From positions 62,001 through 126,000 of the forward strand of contig CABSCP010000004.1 in assembly GCA_902476265.1 (NCBI GenBank): 64,000 nucleotides of DNA. The letters are read 5' to 3'. This document shows, piece by piece, positions 17,466-26,005 of this stretch; the stretch's first letter is position 1, and the number at the start of each line of letters is the position of its first letter. The DNA is from an uncultured Lachnospiraceae bacterium. GTDB lineage: Bacteria; Bacillota; Clostridia; Lachnospirales; Lachnospiraceae. Made by a program: the position numbers and the translations under genes. The notes beneath the pieces are model-generated. The model did no database searches, had not been told where the DNA came from, and saw only the letters and a list, made by a program, of their open reading frames with translations.

Positions 17466-18449
17466 ATGGGCAGCTATTACATCGGTGTCGATCTGGGCGG
17501 CACCAATATAAAAGTATCCGTTTTTGATGAAAAATTTCGCAAAGCGGGTGAAAAACGGACTCCAACCGAAGTGAATTACGGCTCCGAACATGTTTTAACC
17601 CGTATTTACAACACCATCACCGACCTTTTGGAAGAGCTCCATCTTACCACAGACGACATCTGCTGCATGGGCATGGGCGTCCCCGGCATTCTTGATATCA
17701 AGAACGGCATTTCCCGCTTTTCCCCCAATTTCCCCAAATGGGAAGAAGTCCCTATCGTTGCATGGATGGAAAACCATCTGCATATTCCGACCTATATCGA
17801 TAATGACGCGCGCGTCAATTTATACGGGGAATGGAAATTCGGTGCGGGAAAAAACAGAAAGAATGTTCTCATGATCACCCTGGGAACCGGGCTGGGGGGC
17901 GCCGCCGTGGTGGACGGCCGGGTCATTTACGGTGCCACCGGTTCCGCCGGAGAAATCGGTCATATCAATATGTTCCGCAGCGGAAGAGAATGCCGGTGCG
18001 GCAGTTCAGGCTGTCTCGGCCGTTATGTTTCCGCGCTGGGAATCCTGCGGACTTTCCGCGAAAAAGTGCAGGAAGGCCGACACAGCATCATTTGTGAATG
18101 GGTGGAGGATGATCTTGAAAGAGTGACTGCCGACATGCTCTCCAAAGCTTATGATGAAGGCGATCCCGTGGCTGCGGAAACCATGCAGGAAACCGGAGAA
18201 CTTCTGGGCTATGGCCTCTGTGCTGTTTTCAGCCTCTACAACCCGGAAATCATCATTTTCGGAGGCGGCATGTCCAATATGGGCGACCGGCTTCTGCAAT
18301 ACACAAAGGATGTGCTGGATACCCATGCCCTTCGCATCCCCTACGGTTCCTGTACCATCGTGACCGCCGTGCTGGGAGACGCCGCCGGAATGCTGGGCGC
18401 TGCGGAATATGCCAGGGAACAATTCCTTTTGTCAAATACCGACCACTAA
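17466..18449 (+). CDS. ROK family glucokinase
   Basis: Cytosolic sugar kinase of the ROK family, 327 residues, probably phosphorylating glucose at C6 with ATP. The phosphate loop GVDLGGTNIKVSVFD lies at the N-terminus, followed by the sugar loop with catalytic Asp in YIDNDARV, the glycine loop TLGTGLGGAAV and GEIGHI. The ROK zinc motif reads CRCGSSGCLG: the three cysteines are kept but the usual final Glu is Gly. The start at 17466 has AGGAAAGGA upstream; a longer in-frame reading from 17415 lacks an RBS. It is the only gene in its unit. Confidence 0.88.
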   Translation: MGSYYIGVDLGGTNIKVSVFDEKFRKAGEKRTPTEVNYGSEHVLTRIYNTITDLLEELHLTTDDICCMGMGVPGILDIKNGISRFSPNFPKWEEVPIVAWMENHLHIPTYIDNDARVNLYGEWKFGAGKNRKNVLMITLGTGLGGAAVVDGRVIYGATGSAGEIGHINMFRSGRECRCGSSGCLGRYVSALGILRTFREKVQEGRHSIICEWVEDDLERVTADMLSKAYDEGDPVAAETMQETGELLGYGLCAVFSLYNPEIIIFGGGMSNMGDRLLQYTKDVLDTHALRIPYGSCTIVTAVLGDAAGMLGAAEYAREQFLLSNTDH

Positions 18450-18454
18450 AAAAG

Positions 18455-18489
18455 CGCATTGGAACTTTCTGCCGGTTCCAATGCGTTTT
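18455..18489. terminator. Bidirectional terminator between ROK and cobS
   Basis: Perfect 11-bp stem CGCATTGGAAC / GTTCCAATGCG (18455-18465, 18475-18485) with TTTT after it on the plus strand and TTTTTT after it on the minus strand. It serves both convergent genes. Confidence 0.92.
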
Positions 18490-18514
18490 CTATTTCAACG
18501 ATGATCTCTTTCTT

Positions 18515-19297
18515 TCATCCGTTAATATCAAGTCTTGTCACAATGTTAGTCAAAAGCACGACCAAAGGCATCATGATCTCACATACATGAACAAAAAAAC
18601 ATGCGATATCTTCCGTAATCCCTCCGAAGTGGTGGAAAGCCACATAGCAAAAATAGAGGAACGCCAGGAGCGCGCCCACCAGACAGGGAATTGCCACCTT
18701 AGGGTCAATCATCATCATCCCTATCACACTGGCCAGAATATAGGCGATCATAAAAGCTGCCACTACAATTTTACTGCTGCCCTGTCCCACATACAGAGAA
18801 CATTTACTCTCCTGTGTATGGCGGAAAAATACGATGGACAGGCCATAAAGCGCTCTCGATAAAACGAAGCCGTATGCTAACACAGGCCAGCTGTCCAAAG
18901 GCATTTCACTCCACAGCCCTACAATGATGAAAAAATAGCAGATACAGATAATAATTGCAAAATAGCCGCTGTGAGAGTCCTTCAAAATTTCCAGCTTCCC
19001 TTCCCGCGGCTGATGAGAGCAAAGCGCATCCACGGTTCTGAAAAAGCCATCCAGAAAAGCGCCGCCGGATAAAAAGATAGGCAGCATCACGCACACCACA
19101 GCTCCCAGCAGGTCCTTGTCAATCAGATAGGGGCTCACAATCTGCCATTCTTTAATCAGGAATCCGATAATTGCGCCTACCAGCGGCACAAATATCAGGA
19201 TATATTTCATATTTTCCTTATTCTTTTCCACCTGACGGGCCGGAAAAATAGAATACATGGAAAATGCCAAACGGAAGCTGTTCCAAATTTGCTTCAT
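18515..19297 (-). CDS. cobS: Adenosylcobinamide-GDP ribazoletransferase-like membrane protein
   Basis: Integral membrane protein of 260 residues with about six helices. The diagnostic CobS segment is present: GGAFLDGFFRTVDALCS followed by EILKDSHSGYFA, equivalent to the LDGxxDTxDA...ILKDSxxG block that binds the GDP-activated substrate. CobS joins alpha-ribazole to adenosylcobinamide-GDP in the last steps of B12 synthesis. Sequence outside this block is divergent, and no other cob gene or cobalamin riboswitch is in the window. The ATG at 19297 has GAGGTG six bases upstream; a GTG nine bases earlier is less likely. Confidence 0.75.
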   Translation of the reverse strand: MKQIWNSFRLAFSMYSIFPARQVEKNKENMKYILIFVPLVGAIIGFLIKEWQIVSPYLIDKDLLGAVVCVMLPIFLSGGAFLDGFFRTVDALCSHQPREGKLEILKDSHSGYFAIIICICYFFIIVGLWSEMPLDSWPVLAYGFVLSRALYGLSIVFFRHTQESKCSLYVGQGSSKIVVAAFMIAYILASVIGMMMIDPKVAIPCLVGALLAFLYFCYVAFHHFGGITEDIACFFVHVCEIMMPLVVLLTNIVTRLDING

Positions 19298-19373
19298 TCT
19301 CTGCACCTCACATTTTTCTTTTGTATCATTTTAATTCTGCCCCTCACTGCAGGGACAGCCGAAGAATCTGCTT

Positions 19374-20534
19374 TTATTCCAGCACCACATCATCCGCATG
19401 TTCATCCCAAATGAGGCAGATCCAGGTCTTGCCGCGGTTGAGTTCGATAGGATTTCCGTCCTTGTCCACATAAAGAGCAGGATCAGTATCCGCATAACGG
19501 GACCAGGTTCCCTCGATCATCTTACCACCGGTAAAAACCTGCACTCTGTGCTTGCTCAAATCAGCGCCTTCCTCCCAGCCGCCGTGACAGTCGAACGCCA
19601 TATATCCTTTCTTATCACGAAATTCGCCATGGGTATACTGGAAAATGACATTGTCAACGGCCAGCTGATCGCCGGTCAATTCATCAATATGCTTGTCCCC
19701 ATACTGATAACGATAGTATTTTCCGTCTTTCTCATTATATTCAAAATATGCCCGGACATTGGAATATCCATTCGCTACCCCTTTGGATTTTCCGCCCGGA
19801 TACATCAGGGTTACTTTTTTCCCGTCCGCATAATCCGCCTTTTCTCCCAGAGGCGCAAATGTGAACTTTTGTTTGTGCGTATCGTGATAGGTCAGACTGT
19901 AGTTAAACTTATCCACCGCTTCCTGCAGCGCTTCCCCGGTAGTATAGACATCGTGGGGCGCTTTCTTCTTTTCCGAACGCATAAAAGCCTTGGATGCGGG
20001 GCGGTCAATTCCTGCGGTAGCGCCGCTGATATTGTCCACCAGATTACTGTTTAACAAATCTCCCACATAAACCGTAGCCTGTCCGAAATGAGCGTATATT
20101 GCGTCGAATTCCAGCGCGGCATAGACAAAATAATCACGGCTGCTGCGGATATACCCCACCATCTCCAGGTCCTGCCAGTTTTCAAACAAAGGCATCAGAC
20201 GGGTGATATCCGCACTCTCCATCGGCGCTTCATAATAAACGGAAGCCTGACCGATCCCGGCCTGAGGTGTTCCGGCCTTAATATTGTTGATCATGATCGC
20301 CATAGGCCGCTGCTGGCGCTCTTCTTCACTGCATTCCAAGCCCGTCAGATAACTGGTGGGAACCTTATCACCGGACTGTGAACTTTCCTGGGAGGCGCTT
20401 TCGGAAGCGCTGCTTGATTCTGTCTCTATATTTTCCTTACTTTCAACAGGCGCTTGTTCCGGTTTCTTTGTGCCGCAGGCGCTGAGTGCTGCGGACATAC
20501 AGAAAACCAGACAAAATAAACTGATTTTTTTCAT
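19374..20534 (-). CDS. DUF3048 lipoprotein, YerB-like
   Basis: 386-residue secreted lipoprotein. The signal peptide MKKISLFCLVFCMSAALSAC ends in a lipobox (LSAC) and is followed by a Ser/Glu-rich linker of about 45 residues. The DUF3048 domain follows, with RPMAIMINNIKAGTPQAG at its start and a second conserved half (YTHGEFRDKKGYMAFDCHGGW). Function of YerB proteins is unknown; they are surface-anchored. I place the start at 20534 because AGGAGA lies seven bases upstream and the signal peptide begins there; the longer reading is spurious. Confidence 0.87.
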   Translation of the reverse strand: MKKISLFCLVFCMSAALSACGTKKPEQAPVESKENIETESSSASESASQESSQSGDKVPTSYLTGLECSEEERQQRPMAIMINNIKAGTPQAGIGQASVYYEAPMESADITRLMPLFENWQDLEMVGYIRSSRDYFVYAALEFDAIYAHFGQATVYVGDLLNSNLVDNISGATAGIDRPASKAFMRSEKKKAPHDVYTTGEALQEAVDKFNYSLTYHDTHKQKFTFAPLGEKADYADGKKVTLMYPGGKSKGVANGYSNVRAYFEYNEKDGKYYRYQYGDKHIDELTGDQLAVDNVIFQYTHGEFRDKKGYMAFDCHGGWEEGADLSKHRVQVFTGGKMIEGTWSRYADTDPALYVDKDGNPIELNRGKTWICLIWDEHADDVVLE

Positions 20535-20726
20535 ATCCATTCTCCTGGAATCTATCTGATCACATCGTTTCTCAAAAGGGGCGCGAAACATCCAGCCATG
20601 CTTTTTTATCCCGAATGACATACATGACTGAATGGTTATATAAATTCTATGATATTGTACTCCTGAATTCCCCAAAAATCCAGCACTTTTCACTTTTTAT
20701 GACAAATCTGTTACAAATGAACCCCG

Positions 20727-22382
20727 TCAATTCTTCATAAGGTGCAGTTTTACCGCAAATTTCACAATAAAATGACCTCCCGGAATTGCCAGCAGTTCCT
20801 TCTTTTTCATGACGCCGAGCTTGATGGCCGCTACAAAATATACCAGCGCCCCGATCATCACCGCCGCTGCCAGGCTGACCGCGTTTCCTAAATTTCCTTT
20901 GGGAAGCAGAAAGGCGAATCCATAATATACGCCGGCCGCCACAACTCCCATAATGACGGAAGCCCAAAACGGCAGGAGGAAAGTGGTGAGGACTTCCTGC
21001 TTATAGCCGGTGGCCTTTTTCACGGAAATCCCGTTTAACAGGCACATCATAAAGGAATACAACGTCACCGCAGCCGCAAGGCTGTAAATTCCCAGATCGG
21101 TAAATATCAGCAAAAGCGCCGCAATGCCGGACTGCACCGCCAGCGCAATGACCGCATTTACCACCGGTTTCGATGCCTTCCCCACCGCCTGCAGGATGGA
21201 ATTACTCAGGGTGGACAGGGAATAAAATACGATGCTCGCGCCCAACGCCGTCAAAAGCCATCCTCCCAGAGCGATATTCGCTTCTCCGGTATTCGGATAG
21301 AGAAGCCATACAATGGGGCGGGCCAGCACGGACATTCCCATGGCTGCCGGAATGGCGATGAACATGATGGTTTTGATAGCCGTCTGGATTTTGGAATTGA
21401 CATCCTTCATATTCTTTGTTTCAAAGCTTCCCGCAATACTGGGAAGTATTGCCGATGCCATGGCCGAAGCGATGGCGATGGGAATATTGGACAGCCCCAC
21501 CGCTTCCGTATCATAGATGCCGTTGATCACCATCAGCTCGTCATAATCCATATGATGAAAAGACTGCATCAGATTAATATACAGATTCTGGTTGATGAGC
21601 GCGCTGGCATTGTATGCGAAGGTGCTCAGAAGCACCGGCGTCACCATAAAAATGATGATTTTAAAAATTTCACCCGTGCCCAGCAGGTTTTCTGTCCGGT
21701 CCCGTTCTATTCTTCTGTGAATGACCTTTTTGTTCATCTGATAAACCAGGAACATAAAGGCCAGTGCCACCAGGACACCTACGCCCGTGCCTACCGCGCT
21801 TCCCACGGCTCCCCATGCGGCCCGGGTCAGATTATCTTCCTCGATAAATGCCCGCATCAAAAGCCAGGCAGCCAACATACTGACCGCTGCATTCAGAATC
21901 TGCTCGATGATCTGGGAAACAGAGGTCTGTACCATGGTCCTATTGGCCTGAAAGTAACCTCTCAAAACCCCCAGCAGACCGGAGAAAAAAATGGTTGGCG
22001 CCAGTGTGCGCAATACCATGGCCGCCCTTCCGGGAATGAGAAAGTCCGCTCCGAAGAAAGCGAACAGGCTGGCTGCGCCGCCCACCGCCACCACATACAG
22101 GATGGAACAGTGAAAAATGCGCTGCGCATTTTTATACTGACGGATCGCCAGACGCTGCGAAATCACTTTGGACACCGCAGCCGGTATACTATAGGAAGAA
22201 ATCAGCAAAATCATCTGATAATAGCGGTATGCCGGCGCGTAATAACCGTTTCCTTCCGTTCCGATGATTCCTGTCAGAGGGCTTCGGTACAAAAGCCCGA
22301 TAATCCGGCAGAGGATCCCGGCCGCAGCCAGAATTCCGGCCTGTTTTACAAACGAACTGCTCTTTTTTTTCTGCGCTTCCAT
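20727..22382 (-). CDS. MurJ/SpoVB-type polysaccharide flippase
   Basis: MOP-superfamily lipid-linked oligosaccharide flippase of 551 residues with about 14 membrane helices. The N-terminal QAGILAAAGILCRIIGLLYR and the block GNGYYAPAYRYYQMILLISS are characteristic of the SpoVB/YtgP group, which moves lipid II or other precursors across the membrane. It is the third gene of a minus-strand cluster behind an MBOAT acyltransferase and its DHHW partner (15-bp gap), which suggests a shared role in cell-surface polymer building. The exact cargo cannot be inferred. Confidence 0.88.
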   Translation of the reverse strand: MEAQKKKSSSFVKQAGILAAAGILCRIIGLLYRSPLTGIIGTEGNGYYAPAYRYYQMILLISSYSIPAAVSKVISQRLAIRQYKNAQRIFHCSILYVVAVGGAASLFAFFGADFLIPGRAAMVLRTLAPTIFFSGLLGVLRGYFQANRTMVQTSVSQIIEQILNAAVSMLAAWLLMRAFIEEDNLTRAAWGAVGSAVGTGVGVLVALAFMFLVYQMNKKVIHRRIERDRTENLLGTGEIFKIIIFMVTPVLLSTFAYNASALINQNLYINLMQSFHHMDYDELMVINGIYDTEAVGLSNIPIAIASAMASAILPSIAGSFETKNMKDVNSKIQTAIKTIMFIAIPAAMGMSVLARPIVWLLYPNTGEANIALGGWLLTALGASIVFYSLSTLSNSILQAVGKASKPVVNAVIALAVQSGIAALLLIFTDLGIYSLAAAVTLYSFMMCLLNGISVKKATGYKQEVLTTFLLPFWASVIMGVVAAGVYYGFAFLLPKGNLGNAVSLAAAVMIGALVYFVAAIKLGVMKKKELLAIPGGHFIVKFAVKLHLMKN

Positions 22383-22397
22383 AATCTACCTTCCAGT

Positions 22398-23501
22398 TTA
22401 ATCAGATAAGCGGAACGTATTCAGGTAGTCCAGCCGCCTTTCCACCACTTCCAGGACAAAGACATCCGGATCCTGTTCATCAATCATGGACTGTTCAAAA
22501 AAACCGTTCCAATGGGCCATATAGCTGTCTCTGAAGTTGCTCGCCAAAACCCCTGCCATGCCCCCTGCAAAGGAATCCCTGACCATAAACAGCTTCCTGT
22601 CATCAGGAGAATCGGAATGATAAACCAGAGCGGTGGCATCGTCGATAGAAACGGCCTGCATATTGTGGGCATCAAAGCCCGTCACGATATAATTGGTATC
22701 TTTAGGCTTCTTTTCTTCATAATATTTCTGCAGATTCATCATCCGGGCCAGATCATAGCCGGAATAATCATCCGGGGTAAAGGTCATTTCCTCCGCGGGA
22801 GGGATCTCAATGCCCAGCTCCGCCAGAAGCGCTTTCGCGCCGATATAACCGCCCGCTGCATTCCAGTGGGTGTCATAATGCCAGTATAGGGAATAATCAT
22901 CTTTATATGCACGCATTTCCTCTTCCGGATAAACAACGCGGATATCGGTATTTTCTTTCAAATACGAGACCAGCTGTCCGGCTCTTGTCATTTCCCCTTT
23001 TTTATAATAGGAAGGCAGGTTTTCTTCCCCATAAATGGTTTCCTTATTAGGCGCCAGGAAAAGCACAAACTCAATCTCCCGGTTATCCAGATAAGTCTTT
23101 GAAGTGAGCAGATTATCCGCAATCACTTCCAGCTGCTGTTGTGTGAAAAGGTTGGTTCCCTTATAGTCTTCAATATCCGTTTCCGCACTGTAAAAAAGCC
23201 AGTTGTTTTCTCCCACCACCACTTTGTCATTGATGGATTTTTCCCGGAACAGGTTCAGGTCCAGGAGGCTGTTCAATGTGATCAGCTGGCTTCTGAACGG
23301 CACGCTGCTGTTGTAATAGCTTTCCAGAGACGCCGTGTAATCCTTATAATTTTCCTTTGTGAGCTTCGGCACTGTTTGAACCGCTGTATTTTCCGTCGCT
23401 TCTGTGGCAAACCGATCTGACGCCGCCATCCACACCACTCTGGGCAGAAGCAGAAGCATTGCGAAACAGACGAGCCACACAGCCGCAGTTTTTTTATTCA
23501 T
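22398..23501 (-). CDS. DHHW/AlgJ-like SGNH O-acetylation protein
   Basis: 367-residue extracytoplasmic protein with an N-terminal membrane anchor (about 6-25). YWHYDTHWNAAGGYIGA is the DHHW-type catalytic block (Asp-x-His) and FMVRDSFAGGM carries the nucleophile-type Ser of AlgJ/AlgX proteins. Such proteins take the acetyl group delivered by an MBOAT protein and place it on an exopolysaccharide or cell-wall polymer. GGGAGGT precedes the ATG. The MBOAT partner lies 47 bp upstream. Confidence 0.86.
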   Translation of the reverse strand: MNKKTAAVWLVCFAMLLLLPRVVWMAASDRFATEATENTAVQTVPKLTKENYKDYTASLESYYNSSVPFRSQLITLNSLLDLNLFREKSINDKVVVGENNWLFYSAETDIEDYKGTNLFTQQQLEVIADNLLTSKTYLDNREIEFVLFLAPNKETIYGEENLPSYYKKGEMTRAGQLVSYLKENTDIRVVYPEEEMRAYKDDYSLYWHYDTHWNAAGGYIGAKALLAELGIEIPPAEEMTFTPDDYSGYDLARMMNLQKYYEEKKPKDTNYIVTGFDAHNMQAVSIDDATALVYHSDSPDDRKLFMVRDSFAGGMAGVLASNFRDSYMAHWNGFFEQSMIDEQDPDVFVLEVVERRLDYLNTFRLSD

Positions 23502-23548
23502 TGTACCTCCCGGTTCTCCATTATACAGGAGTTTTCTTTAAATTCTTT

Positions 23549-25018
23549 CTAAAAATTAAGGTATATCGCCGGATTATAGGTCCCGTTCACCAAAAACAGC
23601 ATGGACGCTGCAATCAGGAACATACAGTAAAGCATTTCCCAGACACTGCTCTTCAGCTTCTCTGCTCCGGGCCAGAACTTCTTCACTGCAGCCTGTATCA
23701 GCCCCATACCGAGAACGCCGAGAACCGCCATCACGATGCAGCGGTTGCTGACCAGTTCCCTTATGGCAAAAGCGCCATCCGTATACTTCCAGGGCATCAC
23801 CATCCGTTTCATGTACTGGAAGGCCGGCCCAAGATTCGCCACCCGAAAAATCACCCAGCCGAACACCACGATCAGCTCCGTATATATGTACTTGAACACT
23901 TTTGTCTTTTCCAGGACCTTTTTAAACCCGATTCTTTCCAGAATGATGAAAAACCCGTGCAGCAGCCCCCATGCGATGAAAGCCGTGGTGGCTCCATGCC
24001 AGAGCCCGGTCGCCAGGAACACAATCCCCAGATTTACATAAGTTCTTACCTTTCCTTTCCGATTTCCGCCCAGAGGGATGTAGAGATAATCCCGGAACCA
24101 GCTGCTCAGGGAAATATGCCACCTGCGCCAGAACTCCTGGATGGAACCGGAAAGATAAGGATAGTTAAAGTTTTCACAGATTTCAAACCCGAACATTTTT
24201 CCAAGGCCGATTGCCATATCGGAAAACCCCGAAAAATCATAATAGATCTGCAGCGTATACAAAAGCGCCGCGCACCAGACAAGCGCTCCCGTCAGAGTGT
24301 TAATATCCTGCCCGTAAATTTTATCCACGCAGCTACCCAGAATATTCGCCACCAGCACCTTTTTCCCAAGTCCGTAGGCAAACCGCCGGATCCCTTCCGC
24401 CGTCTTCTCTACGTTCTCCGTCCGCTCCTTCAGCTGTCTGCCAAAATCCCGGTAACGGGCGATGGGACCCACTGAAATCTTCGGGAAAAAGGACATGTAA
24501 AGGGCCATGTCCAGAATATTCTTCTCCGCTTTGTAATGGCATCTGTACAGGTCGATCAGATAAGCCACCGCCCCAAAAGTAAAGAAAGAAATCCCGATGG
24601 GCAGCGGGATATTCTGCATTTCAAACAGTGCCTGCCCCGACAGACGGTTTAAAATGCGCAGGAAAAAATCGAAGTATTTATAATATCCCAAAAGGCCCAG
24701 GTTTGCCAGAATGCCCGCCGCCAGGCAAAGCTTCGCCGCTGCGCTGCCCTTTTGGCTGTTTCCGCTCTTTTCCCCGGCAGAATTGCCGTCATCTGCGTCT
24801 GTTCCCGCCAGTCGCGACAAAACCAGGCCAAAACCGTAGTTGAGCACAATGGACACCAGAAGCAGCAGAATATAAACCGGTTCGCCCCAGGCATAAAAAA
24901 TCAGGCTCGCCAGCAAAAGCAGCACATTTTTCAGTTTTATGCTGCGCACGCAAAGTCTGTCCAGCACAAATATGACAGGCAGAAATGCGGTCAGAAATAT
25001 CATGGAATTTATACTCAT
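23549..25018 (-). CDS. MBOAT O-acyltransferase, AlgI/DltB-like
   Basis: Membrane-bound O-acyltransferase of 489 residues with about 10 helices. The conserved core is FWRRWHISLSSWFRDYLYIP followed by the catalytic His in GLWHGATTAFIAWG. It carries acetyl groups from cytosolic acetyl-CoA to the outside for its DHHW partner. First gene of the operon MBOAT-DHHW-flippase; GGAG lies nine bases before the ATG. Which polymer is acylated is unknown. Confidence 0.9.
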   Translation of the reverse strand: MSINSMIFLTAFLPVIFVLDRLCVRSIKLKNVLLLLASLIFYAWGEPVYILLLLVSIVLNYGFGLVLSRLAGTDADDGNSAGEKSGNSQKGSAAAKLCLAAGILANLGLLGYYKYFDFFLRILNRLSGQALFEMQNIPLPIGISFFTFGAVAYLIDLYRCHYKAEKNILDMALYMSFFPKISVGPIARYRDFGRQLKERTENVEKTAEGIRRFAYGLGKKVLVANILGSCVDKIYGQDINTLTGALVWCAALLYTLQIYYDFSGFSDMAIGLGKMFGFEICENFNYPYLSGSIQEFWRRWHISLSSWFRDYLYIPLGGNRKGKVRTYVNLGIVFLATGLWHGATTAFIAWGLLHGFFIILERIGFKKVLEKTKVFKYIYTELIVVFGWVIFRVANLGPAFQYMKRMVMPWKYTDGAFAIRELVSNRCIVMAVLGVLGMGLIQAAVKKFWPGAEKLKSSVWEMLYCMFLIAASMLFLVNGTYNPAIYLNF

Positions 25019-25100
25019 CTGTGAATTCTCCGATCACCGGCGGCCTCTGAAAGAAGCGCCGTCTCTATTCATATTCAGTATACCCTTTTTCCCCGGTTTT

Positions 25101-25841
25101 TCAACATTTTTTGATTTTGCCGGCATTTCGGGTCAAATCCTTTATCACTTCGCCGGCCGCAATCAGCCCTGCCACAGAGGGCACGAAGGAAACGCTCCCG
25201 GGCACTTCCCGGCGCTGCATTGCCTCTTCCTCCTCAAGCATCCCCGGTAAAGGTTTCATGGCCTCTTCCGTGGAATAGACTACTTTACAGTCCGCGACGC
25301 CTCTTTTCTTCAGTTCCCGGCGCATCACCCGTGCCAGAGGGCAGACACTGGTCCGGTAGATATCCGTCACCGTAAAACGGGTGGGGTCCAGCTTGTTCCC
25401 GGCCCCCATGCAGCTGATCACAGGCACGCCTGCCGTCTTCGCCCGGACGATAATCTCCAGCTTCGCACTCACCGTATCCACGGCATCCACTATATAATCA
25501 TATTCCGAAAAATCGATTTCATCCGCGTTTTCCGGCAGGAAAAAACATTCCTTTGTCTCCACCTCGGCCTCCGGATGGATGGCCCGGATGCGCTCCTTCA
25601 TCACCAGCGTCTTTTCCCGCCCCACCGTATCGTACAGGGCAATGATTTGTCTGTTGATATTGGACAGGCTCACCTTATCGTTGTCCACCAGCAAAAAATG
25701 ACCGATCCCCGCTCTCGCCAGGGCTTCCACTGCAAAGCCGCCCACGCCGCCGATACCGAAAACCGCCACCTTCGCCCGGTTCAAAGCCGCTATTCCGTCC
25801 TCCCCTAATAAAAGGGCGGATCTGACGAACTGTTCTTTCAT
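25101..25841 (-). CDS. tcdA: tRNA threonylcarbamoyladenosine dehydratase TcdA
   Basis: E1-like (ThiF/HesA) enzyme that cyclises t6A37 to ct6A in ANN-decoding tRNAs. The ATP-binding loop VFGIGGVGGFAVEALARAG, the nucleotide Asp in LVDNDKVSLSNINRQ and the DAVDTVSAK block identify it, and the C-terminal half has the TcdA-type PLARVMRRELKKRGV helix. About 246 residues from the ATG at 25841 (MKEQF), which has GGGG upstream; ATG 25856 is also possible. It is a single-gene unit, with a TATACT -10 near 25879. Confidence 0.9.
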   Translation of the reverse strand: MKEQFVRSALLLGEDGIAALNRAKVAVFGIGGVGGFAVEALARAGIGHFLLVDNDKVSLSNINRQIIALYDTVGREKTLVMKERIRAIHPEAEVETKECFFLPENADEIDFSEYDYIVDAVDTVSAKLEIIVRAKTAGVPVISCMGAGNKLDPTRFTVTDIYRTSVCPLARVMRRELKKRGVADCKVVYSTEEAMKPLPGMLEEEEAMQRREVPGSVSFVPSVAGLIAAGEVIKDLTRNAGKIKKC

Positions 25842-26005
25842 CTGTGTATTCCCCATCTTTTTACAATAATAATCAAAGTATATCATAAAATTCCCGGGAA
25901 AAATATTAAATTAATATGAACATGGCCTGAAAGCTACAAAACGGTGTTATACTTCTGAAAAGAAACTTTTCCTATAGAAATTACAGAAAGGCGGTCATTT
26001 GTAAG

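Noticed and set aside
19298..19373. Cobalamin riboswitch upstream of cobS
   Set aside because: The gap is only about 75 bp and has no B12-box-like sequence.
23459..24475. 338-codon plus-strand frame opposite MBOAT/DHHW genes
   Set aside because: His/Pro/Gln-rich shadow without RBS; the opposite frames have clear families.
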